Shown here piece after piece: positions 32,580-44,425 of a stretch of DNA of 46,594 nucleotides. The translations under genes were made by a program, and so were the position numbers. Below the pieces are notes generated by a model that searched no databases, was not told the origin of the DNA, and saw nothing but the letters and a program-made list of their open reading frames with translations. Positions within the stretch are counted from its first letter, which is position 1. Each line of letters opens with the position of its first letter. Source of the DNA: Hypsibius dujardini (Eukaryota; Tardigrada; Eutardigrada; Parachela; Hypsibiidae); the NCBI GenBank assembly GCA_001579985.1, contig LRSR01011988.1:1-46594 (forward strand). Direction: 5' to 3'.

Positions 32580-35526
32580 CTACTGTCTCTTCTGGGACGG
32601 TTCTGCCAACTGTTTCGTTAAACAACCTGTCCATAACATTGCAGACAAAGCAAAAAGTGTCCGCAGCGCCACGGCGGGTGCTCCAACCAGGTCAACCTCT
32701 GCTCCTTTGGATATCATCAATCCCAAGACTCCACATCGTGCGAGTTCCGCCATTGGGATCCACTTCCGGTCGTCCAGCACCGAGCCGACGTTGCCTAACG
32801 TGATCATGATAGCGAAACAGACAGTCCAAACGGTGACCGTGCCCCACTGATTGTAATGTGCAGCGGCGTGCTTGAAGAATACCACCAGCACCACAAAGTG
32901 GACGAACGCGTAGAGAGTCTTCCAGGCAGGCACTGACACCTCAAAGACTCGAATGGGTGATTCGATGGCGGGAATGTCTTCGGGGTTGCCGAGGCGTTTG
33001 GTGCCCGGTCGCCAGCCCGGTCCCATATATAAGGACTTTAGTTTGTGGTTGAGGGATTTGAAGGTTGAAAGGCGGGAGATGATACTGATATAGGTGTTGA
33101 ACTGCACCCAGATGCCGTTGAAACTGGCTACGGGTGTTATGATACCGTATACGACGCTTTCGTCCTGGTGTTCCGGCTCGAACGTTCCAAACATGCGATC
33201 CCTGAAGATCACAGAAATGTTTAGTCATTCGGGGAAAGACATTCCAGACAAGCCCGTATCACACAGACATGGCGTTAGTATTAAGGTAGACAGACACAGG
33301 CACAGTCAAAAACACCGACACAGACAATGACCCAGACACAAACACAGACACAGACACAGGCACTGACACAGACACAGACACAGATACAGACACAGACACA
33401 GACACAGACACAGACACTGTCAAATCAGGACCTACCAAATTATCAGTGCTCCGGCGTAGTTCTTATCAATACAGTAAGGGTTCCTGCCATGATGTACTCG
33501 GTGATGACTTGGGGTGTTAAGGATCCATTCCAAAGGCCCAAGGTTCCTACAAAACACAACCCGCTGTTGTTTGTCTGCTGCACTACCCCCCAGAGCACAA
33601 TACCCCTAATCCCCTGTTTCGATGGCCAGATAGTCAACCATTGTCTGTCCTTACTTTATCATGGCTGTGTGAATCCAAAACTGATATCTGCAAGCACAAC
33701 AGATTATCAAATCTTCTGGAATTTCTTACCGCCGGCATGCGAAATTAAAGAGAAGGACAAATCATCCCTTCTCACAATGTATTAAGCTGGGCATGGACAA
33801 CATGAGCAACTGGGGTGAATCCAAGGAAGGCCATGGGGAGGTAGACCACCCAGCCGTACAGTCCGCCGATCATGCTTTGCCGCAGAGCTGTACTCAAATT
33901 ATACTCCTAAAAAATGTAAAACAATTTAGCAGGGAAAAATACTGGGAAATTTGGGGGCAGAGTTTCTCATTACCTCTGAGCTGTGATGGGTCTGATGGCT
34001 GGCCCAAAGAATACTGACTTCTATTGCGAGAAAAAAACCTCTAAACTGAAAAAGTTTCCTGGTCACTTGGAACAATGCCTATACCATGGTTTGCTCGATG
34101 GAGCCAGTAATAGGCAAGGTCAGCGGCTAGAAAGGCCAATCCCCATCCCAACCAACTCCGTAATGGCACGGTCCACACGCGCCAATGGTCAAAGATCCAC
34201 ATGTACACGACAACGTCCATACTTCGCGTTAGGAACCTGGAATAATGAGCAACGTTTCATGGTGGAACTTTCATTGAACAGTAGATTTATGTTTATGTTT
34301 ATTTATTCATTTTATGTGCCTGGACATGCATGCTGCGGTACGAGATTCAACAATATAAGACAGATATCTCATACAGTATGTTGTTTCACAAGTGTAATTA
34401 AATAGTGTTGCTCTCTTAGTGCGGAGTGCGGACCCGTATGTATGCCGACTCTACCGTACAGTGCTACAAGTACAAGCGACGGTAGATATTTTGGGCCACC
34501 TGCCCATATGTACACATATATACACATGTAGGACACATATACTTCAACGTTTGGGACGCTAATCCAGCACCGACGGATGTGATCGTGTCGTTCACGCGGA
34601 AACCCGAACCGGTGTAGTAGTACTTGACCGCCCATTCTCCCACCATCAGCAGCAGAAATACCAAAACAACCTGTTGGAATAATTCCGGCTAAAATTCCTG
34701 CATTTCGTCCGAATTGAGCTTCAACATCAGTCAGTCAATCAATCAATCAATCAACCATCCTCATCCTCCTGTACGTCAGCTGGATAGAACATTTCCTGCT
34801 GTTAAAAATCAAGGATCAGCTTAGCCTTTTGTTGCTTTTTTACGCCTTTACCTGGCACTATTGTGCGTACGAGGTAACGGTTCCAATGCTGGCAATTATT
34901 GATTTGCCATAAATGCACGACATGGCAAACAGGGCCAAATCGTGACGTGCATCAATCAAAATATCCACAAGCTTTCTTTTTCGTTTTCCATTTAAAAAAT
35001 GAACTAATTTGTTTTTATCAAAATTATTGTAAAATATGTTTGCTAAATTTGTGGTCGATTTCTTAAATCCAAATTATCAACAAACAACGATGGTATAATG
35101 TGCGAACGCGGCATTTATATCATTTCTAAACTTGCGCGGCATTGAGACTTTTACCTTGTACACATGTGGCAAAAACCTTGCGCTAACCGACTTAAGCCAT
35201 TTAATTCATTTCATGCACAATTTATACACATACCGAGTTAATAGTCTAACTCGGTTAGGACAAGGTTTTTACCACGTTTTTATACCTCTGACACAACGGT
35301 TATTAAATGAACAAAGGCTGATCAATAAATCAGTCAATCAGTTTTTGGAAGGACTTCATTCTTTGCGTGCCGGTACCTGGTTAGCGTAATTTGGAATGTC
35401 GTCGATGTTGTCGGTATCGGGGATCTCCTTCGGATGGATTAAATAAAACAGCAGCCGCCAATTGAAGAACGGGAATGCTTCATTCAGAGTTACATTACTG
35501 GCAGTATTCGCTTGTGAGACAGTCAT
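32580..35526 (-). CDS. AGMO: Alkylglycerol monooxygenase (TMEM195-like), 8 exons
   Basis: Cleaves ether lipids (1-O-alkylglycerols) with tetrahydrobiopterin and a di-iron centre in the ER membrane. Minus-strand exons: 35526-35377, 34670-34543, 34236-34085, 34020-33974, 33906-33776, 33687-33655, 33546-33436 and 33201-32580; phase closes at 457 aa (human 445). The N-terminus has [18 protein letters not shown]-like and DDIPNY blocks. The fatty-acid-hydroxylase histidine set is complete: HRANH (139-143), HQTHH (152-156), a further His209 in QFWIHT, and HHRVHH (228-233) with [11 protein letters not shown]. Then come [17 protein letters not shown], and [12 protein letters not shown] with EDIP. The C-terminal third (about 310-450) is hydrophobic helices as in the family. 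Exons 4 and 6 are very short (47 and 33 bp). ATG 35526 is the first in-frame ATG. Confidence 0.95.
33296..33420 (+). repeat. (ACACAG)n array in AGMO intron 7
   Basis: Hexanucleotide CAGACA/ACACAG repeats with some variant units, between AGMO exons 7 and 8. Confidence 0.9.
34726..34754. repeat. (AATC)n microsatellite in AGMO intron 1
   Basis: CAGTCAGTCAATCAATCAAT-type repeat of about seven units, inside the 706-bp intron between AGMO exons 1 and 2. Confidence 0.85.
35164..35276. repeat. Foldback repeat in AGMO intron 1
   Basis: Arms 35164-35195 and 35244-35276 pair GTGGCAAAAACCTTG with CAAGGTTTTTACCAC and CTAACCGACTTA with TAACTCGGTTAG. A second short hairpin, ACCGAGTTA/TAACTCGGT, lies near the loop. 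Confidence 0.65.
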
Positions 35527-37389
35527 TTTGACGATCAGCTGATCGATGGGCAAAATGGAAAACGGAAATGTGTAACGGTGTGTGTGATTGTGCAAAAATA
35601 AAACAAGGAGGTGTGTTGAATGTTTGTTTTAGCCACCACACAGGCATGTGTGAAAGAGAATTGCTTCCGTCGCACACACTTTGGGGTAGGAACCAACTCG
35701 TACCACAAGTATATGAATACAAGTACATAGTACAGAACCCTGGGACTCGAAGCGTGTTACCATTGGTCGATGAAACTTTAGAACTACTCCCTCGCTCTCA
35801 CACTCACGAAAGACTACTGTGCTCGAACGAGCAACAGTAGCAAAGTCCGGCATGTGTTTGTGAACGACTGGGGAGGGAGATAACACTTAATATAAAAGTA
35901 CATAGCGCTGTTCTCTTCTTCCCTTTGAGGATTGAGGAACCGTAAAATTAATTAAGCGCTCTCGAAAGACATGATTACTCGTTCAATAAATGTTTAATTT
36001 TAATTTTAAACCAATGGCAGTGCACCGTGATTGCTTACCGAAAGTCTGAATCTATCCATGAAAACGACAGACATAAACAGCCAACAGAGAAAATTCCCAC
36101 AACGAACAAAAGAGCTCGCGCATTCTCATTAACGAACAGAACTGTTCTCAATCAGGTCACGCGAGTACACAGCTGAACCAACAATAGCAAACCACTCTAG
36201 TTCCCAAGCTAAGGCACATGTGCCTTAGCTTACGGACAGACAGGCAGGAAGGCAGACAGACAGAGAGACAGACAGACAGATAGAGACAGACGGACAGACA
36301 GACAGACTCCCCAATCACTGCGCAGTTTTCAGAAATCAAGCAAACGAGGGTCTAGCCTTAGCTCAGCTTGTACAAGTACGTGCCCCTAGACCCTGCCAGG
36401 TGTTCCTGAACCCTGGGCTTAACCATCGCACACGTAACCATTTCACATTGCACAAATGCTCAATTTCACATATTCCACCAAAGCTCTTCAGCGATATAAT
36501 TTTCGGTCAGGAGTTCGATTGTTGCAGCGCGTATGTTTTCCGAAAAACTGTTTTCATCCCTCACAGCAGCGGTCAGTGAGTCGTACCCAAGTCTATCACA
36601 TTAAAAATACACCATGTACGGGTACAGTATCTGAGCTCCTACCTCTTTGTCATTCTGCAAAACGGCAAACGAACGCCCGATAATTTCACATGGCGTTCCA
36701 ATCACAATTTCGCGCCGCACTGCACATGTCTGTACGTGTACACAGCAGTGCAGTTATCCTGTCATAATTACGGAAGCTATAGGACTATGTTGAGATGGAT
36801 TCGACAATTGCTGAAATTTCATATGAAACTACAATGTACATATTCATAATGCCATTCCATTGCTCTTCACCGTGTTCGTATAACCCGCCGCGGTTACGTT
36901 CACGGCAGTCGCCGACGATTGTGTGTTGGCCATCCCGGCTCTATGAGCTGATTTGCCACCACGCTTGTACCGAGGACTCACTGCTACACATGGTAGACTC
37001 ACAGTCCGTTGACCGTCCAAGCAGCCGGCACCTACAAGTTAAGGAATTCGTCTTGTGTGATTACATTTTCTAGAAAAATGAACTTCCTATTAGACGATGA
37101 TACCTCAGTGACAATCGCAATGCTAACTGCCACTTCCGTCCCCATACTTTTTGGGTTGTTGCACACCTACTACAGACTTTGGTCATGTGTGTGTGCGGCT
37201 TTCGTAATCTACCAGTGAAATCTGTCGTGTTCCACTTCCGCAGCACGATCCTTCGTATTTTCTGTTTTTAACGTGCTCTGTACATATATAAACAAACACA
37301 AGGACGTCTTTACCTCAAAATTTGGCGTAATAATTGCCAGTCAAAAATTTTGCATATTGAGAGGTTGAACGTCTGCATATATACGAACC
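35527..37389. other. Divergent intergenic region between AGMO and the Skeletor-like gene
   Basis: The two genes point away from each other, so both promoters lie here. Contains a CAGA/GACA array at about 36237-36306 and a symmetric AGCTAAGGCACATGTGCCTTAGCT palindrome at 36206-36229. At 37078-37218 a 46-codon ORF has a hydrophobic middle and no homology I know. No other gene seen. Confidence 0.55.
36206..36229. promoter_or_regulatory. Perfect 24-bp palindrome
   Basis: The two halves AGCTAAGGCACA and TGTGCCTTAGCT are exact reverse complements, centred on CACATGTG (an E-box CACATG on both strands). It sits in the AGMO/Skeletor-like divergent spacer, just before a CAGA array. Binding of a bHLH dimer is possible but unproven. 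Confidence 0.35.
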
Positions 37390-40300
37390 ATGTCGTGTGT
37401 CCAGCTGTTCTTCCTGCAGTTCCTGTTTATCATGCTTCAATACGGTGAGTGAGGATTTTTCATACTTTGAAGACATTGTTTTTACCACAGTACACATGTG
37501 GACCGAACTTGGTGTGTGTGTGCGTGTTTGTGCAGAATGCGGTGCAGGAAGCTCATTCACGACCACTTCTGGTTCCACAACGAGCTCGGATAGACCGTAT
37601 AAAGGTCGGTTAATCGGACAGCTGCAAACACTAAAAAAGAAGTCGTCATCCCCATCGGAAGGAGCAAGCTTTGTAATCTCTGGGACGATCTATGCGGTGG
37701 ATGACCGGTTGTTGTACGTCGACAAATTTACCTTTGATGGCGGAGTTCAAGGTACGCCACCTGAAGAACAGAAGTTTTTCGTTATTATTTCAGCACCTCC
37801 AGTCATCAGAATACTGTTTTTATTATTTTGCAAATGTTTAAACGATCGACCAACAATGTCAGGTGCCAAATCAGTCAAGTTTATGCAAATATGTATAAAT
37901 TTAATTTAATTAGACAGGGTAAGATTCGGTCCCTTTTTGACCACCAAGTTTCCAGGTCTCTTCATATGGGGAGTTTCGAGTGATCCGCGATCACTTCGTG
38001 AGGATACCTTTATCATACCATGGAGCCAAGACTGGTTAGTTGATTCCAGTTGTTACACATGTACCAAGGAACCCTTTGAAATTATTTATGCCAGACTAAT
38101 GAAGACTTTCCGCGGCTTCTCGCAAGTTTTTCGGCGCCCAATTGTCCGTCTTTACCCGCCATATGGGAGGAAAATATGCTCATCGCGCTACCGCGAAACA
38201 TTTCCCTCCTCACCGTGACGGAAATCACCATCGGTATCAGGAATACCGCTGTAATAGTACGTTGTGCTTGCAGACAATACATCGATCATCCTCTAGGTTG
38301 GAAAGCAGCGGCGCATTTTCATTTCCTGGGGACGGCAATGGCAACCTAAAAAACTCCCCTGGGGATTCCCTTGAGGTCCAGAAGGAATCTGAATCTCTGG
38401 AACTGTCTCTTGATCCAAAATTTTGTTCTTAACAAAAACATATTTGGGGTTAAAATAAATATTACCTAGTAATAGTATGTGTCCTAATTATTTAGTCTAC
38501 TACAGATATACTTACTTTGTATTACTAAGATAAACAAAAGTTATTAGAATGAATATCAACAAAAAGCTTATTTAAACAGAATAATATTTTTTTTATTAAA
38601 ATAGAACGAATGTTAACAAAACATTGCACTTAATTTATATACATTTGTTGGTTCACATTCATTATATCTTACATATTTACTATATTTAATTTTTATTATT
38701 GACTTCAACTCCAAATATAGTTTTTGCTAAAAAGAGCATTTTGGATCAAATGGCAATGTCAGGGGTCCAAACCTCAGCTGGACCTTCAGGGGACGCCCCA
38801 GGGGAGTTGCTTGGGTTGCTCCCCCTGATGATTGGCACGCGCTTTTAGGGGAGGGGGCTTTCCGTTCTGCAACATTCTTCAACGTACATTGATCGTTACA
38901 GTATCCGGAGCTGCAAGAGCGCTTCGCCAGCGCAATCATACCTCCGGGATTCATTGCACCACGCCCGTACGTTCTGCCGAGTCAGCTGGGTCACGCGGTA
39001 ATGACCGCCGGCACATCGTCCGGTCCGATAACCGTACAAGACTCGCGGAGAATCCTGCTGGAACGCGTGACGTACGACGGCACGGGGTCGGATGCGTACT
39101 TTTGGGTCGACCGCTCACCGGAACCCACCAAGAGCGGCTTCAAAGTTGCCCCCAATCAAGACGAGTGAGTTTCCGACGACGATACTAATGTTGTTTAGAT
39201 TATTTTAAATATTGATTAAAATAGACCAAATAGGATTTTTAGTTTAAACTAGACAATTGTTAATTTATTTTCAAATTAGACGTCTGGTCACATGTTGGCT
39301 TTTAATATAAATTAAATTATAAAAAGATTCGGATTTGATTAAAAATATCGGAAAGCAGCGTTTTTATTTTAAATTAAATAATTGTTTAATTTAATAAACT
39401 CAGACGTTAGAGACGTGCTGAATTCTAATTTGATTTATATTCAAAATCTTAACTTAAACCCCTCTAACATTTCACTGGAACCGCTGCCTAATCCCAATAA
39501 CCACTTCAAGAAATAAATAGAGATCACAAAATACCAAAGAATAACAGAATTTTGAATTCGTTGCTTGTAGTTAAATTAACTAGTGTTATTCTCGAGAAAC
39601 TACTAGTGTATGAATTAGTATTACTGTAATTATTTAGGACGCCACCTCTACCTTTGACTCGTCTGCCGAGGGAAAATGACACACAATATGATGCGTTACT
39701 GAATTTACGACGGGCCTTCCGGCCAGTGACCGGAAGTATTCAGTCGCTCACCGTGTTCGAGCTGAAATCGGTGGCCATTTACGATCGCAATTACGGCACC
39801 GTCTACGGAGGTAACTGTATTTAATTATTAATATTTTGATTTTTACATAACAGTAAATTACTAGTAATATTTCATATTCATTTGAATAATCTAATACATA
39901 TCTTTCAACGTAATATATATTAGGTACGCTATACTTATAAATAAATATGTTACCTAAAAATATTAAAATTTATCCTTGCCATCACCGAAACGAAACCCCA
40001 AAAATTGTTCTTTTTGCAGACGCGCCATTCAATGGAACGGCATTAAAGGGGATCATCCCTCCGGCACTGGACGACTTGACCGTTCAACGGATTTCAAACA
40101 AGGCCGCAACCTTAATCCGAGATGTAACAATTTTATTCGCTCAGTCTTTGGGATGAAAAACTGAAAAAAAACTGAAAACAAATTTAACTAAAATTAAACA
40201 AAAAGTTTTCGTTGGCAAGGTTTTCGTTTTAGATTTTTAATTACTAAAACCCTAAACCAATGGTTTTAGTCACTAAAGAAAAAACTAAAAGTAACTAGAC

Positions 40301-43297
40301 TTGAAATCCTTAAGCGCTAATATTTATTTAACAAAAACGCTAATTATTCGACTGATTTTGCCGTTCCTACTCACTTGTGGCATTATTCAAGTGCCGAAAT
40401 CAGAATCACTCCTTTTTTAACGATACCCAGAGCTTCGCCCCCTGATCTCCGAAACTATTTGGAAATTGACCCGAAATCGAATTTGAAATGGAACAGTGTC
40501 AAAATAATTGTTTTCAAGTTAGTTCTAAATGGTACCATTTTTACAGTGAAATGAAGGAAAATAGAATCCTCCTGTGTTTTTCCAACTTCAAAATATCAAT
40601 AAGAAAACTTGTCTGACTTTACCAGCGAAATAAATTTTTATATTCAGCGCTGAAGTAGGTCTAGAAAACAGTTTAAATTGATTCTGCATTCTGCACTTAA
40701 ATTACGCTCCAAGTCACCAGTCTTCATCGTCAGTCCTCTTCGTATTTCATCCGTATTTTTCTTTACAACAGTTGAACTATCAAATCGGAATGGACAACGA
40801 CATCACAGCCCTACCCTGCGGCGGCGGCAGCAACGGTCCTAGGCCCACTTTCCCCCGGGCCTCCTCCCGGATTCAGCTGGAGCTAGCCAACGATATGCAA
40901 AGCGACGGTCCGCACTTCCAACAACAGCTGCGGTCTGTGGCCGATGCCTGGAATCACCTGTCCGAGTTCACAAATCACACGGAACTAAAACCACCGACCC
41001 TAACAGCCGCGCCCAGTCGTCTTTTACGGAATGTCTGGAACTGCGAAATCCTGGACGATCTCTTCGAGGTGCAATGGAAAGTACACGGCGGGAGCTTTGT
41101 GACCTTCACGTTGTCGGCGCCGCTGAGTGCGCTTCCGGATCGAGCCTTCTCGTATATGGCTTTCGGGATTAGTGGATCGAAAGCCCGCTCAGAAATGATT
41201 GGCGCAGACGTTAGTACACAGAGTGATGACTGTCGCAGTTTTTTTCCGGAAAATACAGAAATTAATTATTGATAAATAAAAAAATGTAATACAGAAAAGA
41301 AAATAATTAATTAATTAAATTAGTTAAATATTTTATCTAAATGCATCTACAAAACTAAATCCATATATATAAATACTCCAACACGCATGCGCTATGTAAA
41401 TATAAATATAGAAATTAAATTAAAAAATATACATATAAATATTTGTATTTACGCATACTCAACAAATACTTCAAATTTGCTGAACGAACTTAAATAAATA
41501 TTCAGATTTATTTGAAGTTCAAATACATATTAACTATATAAAAATAGATTTAATATATCAAATAAGTACCCATAAATTAAATGGGTTGTTTTCCGTCAGG
41601 TAACCGCAGGTTTTTTGACGCCACCCAGCAGGGTCGTGCTTAGTGATCTGATTCTTGGAGGCCAAGCGAAGGTATCAAGCTCAACAATTATCCTTTTGAA
41701 TTGCACTTTTTATAACTAACTATTTTTCTGAAACTGTAGTGCCAGAGAGACAACCCCAAACTGGACGCCGTGTGTCCGCGATCTCTACTCAACGGCAAGC
41801 AGGCCTCGAAACTCTTCGGCGGTGGAGGTTTGAAAGACGGAAAAATTAGCTTCAGCTTCCGTCGACCTGTTGAAAGTACAGAACAAAAGTCACACATGCT
41901 GCGTATCTATCTAGCCCGATAATATTTTCCCAGCACTAATTCCAATTTATCCATAACTGCTGCACATGTTTGGGTACAGGACAAGACATTCTAGGCAAGG
42001 ACATTCCACTGGACGGACCGACGTTTGTTGTCTGGGCGATCGGACCGATGAACCAATCCACCGAGCTGCCCGAGTACCATACCGCACATACCAAAAGTAT
42101 GAGGAGAAGTCTGTATTACGGCTCAGCCTCCATTTGGTCCATAAATCGGCTCATTCACGGGTTTCTCTTTGATGGCAGGTGCTTGATTGTTTGATTTTCA
42201 GAAATGTTATAGTATACTAGGATATAGTATAGCAAATCAAACCATCAAGCACCTGCCATTAAAGAGAAACCCATGAGTGAGCCGATTTATCGACCAAGTA
42301 AAGCGTGAGCAGAAATACAGACTCCTCCTCATTCAGCGCAACAACAATCCTCTGCACTCAATGCATCAAATGTATCAAACTTATTTACCAAAAATAGATC
42401 AATTCCAGTGCCAGTCTCAACTGGCGGCCATACTTTTTTCTTGAGAACCTATTCCCCTAACATGATTCTAGAAAATACCTCCTACCGGGGATAATGCCCA
42501 GTTCAATTTGGAAAACTTTGAAGGTTTAAAATCACTGGAATATAATTCTTATCCCAACAATAAACACCGATTTCTCAAATGTTTTCTTCTTTTTAGTTTT
42601 TGATAGCCACTGACTCAAAATTTAATTTGGAATAGATTGGCATCAGCAAACAAAAATTCATAAATGAGAGGGCGGAGCTATAGGTACTGAAGGAACCCGG
42701 GTATCACAGTTCACTGGCCGTACATTAACACGAATATATTTCACCGCACAGTAGCGCAGCCGTAATCCTCCCCCTCGTTTTCAGAAAAACTTCAGCTGAT
42801 GTCAATAGATTTGCAATTAACATTTGAATCAATTAGGTTCAAAAAAGATGAACCAAAGGAAATATCAGAAATAGGTGTTTGTTGCTACTCTGGAGTCTTT
42901 CAGTGATTGTTCAACTACTTAAATTTTTCCCAGTTGGATAAGGTCTTGTCCCCGGTTAGTACTATTTTCTAAAATCCTGTTAGGGGACGAGGTTTTTAGG
43001 AAAAAGGTTTGGCCACCATTTGAGACTGGCACTGATATTTGATCCATTGTAAGTCTTTTTTGACTTCTCATAGAATCGGTGATGCTGGATTTCGGTCGAA
43101 CCGCCTTCAACAACTGCACCCAGCACGCAGCGACCGCCACGCCGAGTTCGGTGGATAATACGAGTCCATTCCATCCGCTGAACGATCTGCTGCTGTTCGA
43201 GAAGAACAACATCCCGAGTACTAGTACAACTATCACACCGTCGCTGAATGACACGAGTACCGCTTCTTTTCTAACCTCCAGTCGAAGTTTGTCATAG
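37390..43297 (+). CDS. Skeletor-like secreted protein: two DM13 domains and a DOMON domain, 12 exons
   Basis: Exons 37390-37444, 37536-37751, 37956-38038 (donor uncertain), 38095-38256, 38902-39164, 39638-39810, 40020-40123, 40772-41209, 41600-41671, 41740-41875, 41980-42096 and 43074-43297; about 680 aa. Signal peptide 1-18. DM13-1 is about 38-172 (YKGRLIGQLQTL, ISGTIYAVDDRLLYVDKFTF). DM13-2 is about 190-340 (ITVQDSRRILLERVTYDGTG, DAYFWVDRSPEP). DOMON is about 430-607 (NCEILDDLFEVQWKV, MAFGISGSKARSEMIGAD, VLSDLILGG, FVVWAIGPMNQ). The C-terminal tail is Ser/Thr-rich. This matches the Skeletor-type extracellular/haem- or redox-linked architecture. The Cys usually found in the last DM13 strand is absent from both copies. 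The exon 3-4 join is weak: the better-looking donor at 38035 would create a stop. Several introns are hosts to inverted repeats. Confidence 0.88.
38300..38863. mobile_element. Element with long terminal inverted repeats in intron 4
   Basis: Left arm 38300-38424 and right arm 38735-38863 pair over CAACTCCCCTGGGG with CCCCAGGGGAGTTG, TGAGGTCCAG with its counterpart, and TTGATCCAAAAT with ATTTTGGATCAA. The ends are GGAAAGC and GCTTTCC. The interior (38425-38735) is AT-rich and non-coding. Confidence 0.65.
42101..42330. repeat. Hairpin with about 100-bp arms next to the exon 11 donor
   Basis: Arms 42101-42203 and 42234-42330 match over ATAAATCGGCTCA, GGGTTTCTCTTT, ATGGCAGGTGCTTGAT and TTTGATTT, with a loop of about 30 bp. 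The left arm starts four bases after the splice donor at 42097, so the hairpin forms at the very start of intron 11 in the pre-mRNA. Confidence 0.8.
42395..43048. mobile_element. Element with about 135-bp terminal inverted repeats in intron 11
   Basis: Left arm 42395-42525 and right arm 42911-43048 share CAGTGCCAGTCTCAA, TCCCCTAACA, TAGAAAATA and ACCGGGGA blocks at roughly 80 percent by eye. The 385-bp interior has no ORF. It nearly fills the rest of intron 11 and ends about 25 bp before exon 12. Confidence 0.75.
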
Positions 43298-44425
43298 TTG
43301 CTGCACACGTTTATATCAGGGAGAGAAAATACACCCTTTTATTATTGGAACTTTCCTGTAAATGCGGATGCTTTCCGGTCCGAGAGCTGCGGATGAAACA
43401 CAGTTGAAGACTTGAGCTCCCACTACTCATAGCCTCGTAGCTATATTATCCTGAATACGTCAAGACGTATGATGTATGACGTATACGTTTTGCCTTGTGC
43501 TGCGTTCATACTCCTTGTCAGAGTGTCAAAGTCAGAGAGAACCGTCATAAGTGAAAGTGCCTAGTCGTGTTCGGTCCACCTTCTGGCAATTAGAACACCC
43601 AAAAAATGACGTCACGGGTCAGGTCAAGATTCCGACATGCTATTCGTACTGAAATGCCGAGGCATGACGCAGACCAAACAATTTCGGTTCATACTCTGTT
43701 CTCCACTTCTTGGTCACTTTAAACTTTTGATTCCATTTTTTAAGACTACTTTAGTTATTTCATTTTCAGAACACTTGTGAACTGACTCATCAACAACTAC
43801 TGCTTCAATCACCTCAATCTGGCAGAGCAGTTTTGTGACTGAATTGTTTTATTTTATCATACTATTATTTGAATTATCATATGCGTAAAAGTTTGAAAAT
43901 CTACTTGACTGAGTTAGCCAAGACTGTTGTCGTGAAACTATATTACAAATTGAGGATTCCAACAAATTCTCAAAAAGCAATTGAACGGTCATGGAGGAAA
44001 TGAAATTTAGTACAGTCGGCACCGTCTTCAATGATTTGTCGGGGCATTTCTGTTCAGACCACGGCTGCTCCCAACTCGATTCTGACAACTTTTTTAGAAT
44101 TGTCAGACGAGTGTTCATCGTTCCTCTGACAAAATTTCGTCCTGACATTGTCATGGATGCATGAAGTGTGAGCACCTACGTCACGATTCGAGTAATCTTA
44201 TGACATTCTGACACAAAGTATGAACGTAACATTATTCTTCTTCTCGTGGCAATCAGCGCTTGTCTGCTATGAAATTTCATTACAATGGCGATATCTTTTC
44301 GTCTCTGCAGACAGATACTGCACTCCAGTGTTTTCTAGCAGAACACGAGTTCGAGACATGCAGTTCATGTTTTCGTAAATAAGAGTACAACTTTTAGTGT
44401 TGCAGTTATTCCAGCTGAAAAAAAC
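43298..44425. other. Spacer between the Skeletor-like gene and the last gene
   Basis: No gene is supported. Most of it is occupied by the inverted-repeat element at 43502-44228. No clear AATAAA follows the Skeletor-like stop codon. Confidence 0.55.
43502..44228. mobile_element. Non-autonomous DNA element with about 28-bp TIRs
   Basis: Left end GCGTTCATACTCCTTGTCAG and right end, read in reverse, TACGTTCATACTTTGTGTCAG, both continuing AGTGTCA/AATGTCA. Internal hairpins such as TCTGACAACTTTTTTAGAATTGTCAG-like occur at about 44080-44107. There is no transposase frame, and the flanking bases show no obvious target-site duplication. Confidence 0.55.

Noticed and set aside
37078-37218. 46-codon ORF with a hydrophobic middle upstream of the Skeletor-like gene
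   Set aside because: No homology, no splice signals and not linked to exon 1 of the neighbour; could be a microprotein but cannot be supported.
38727-39188. Alternative-frame ORFs over Skeletor-like exon 5
   Set aside because: Only the frame starting YPELQERF agrees with the acceptor, donor phase and DM13 pattern.
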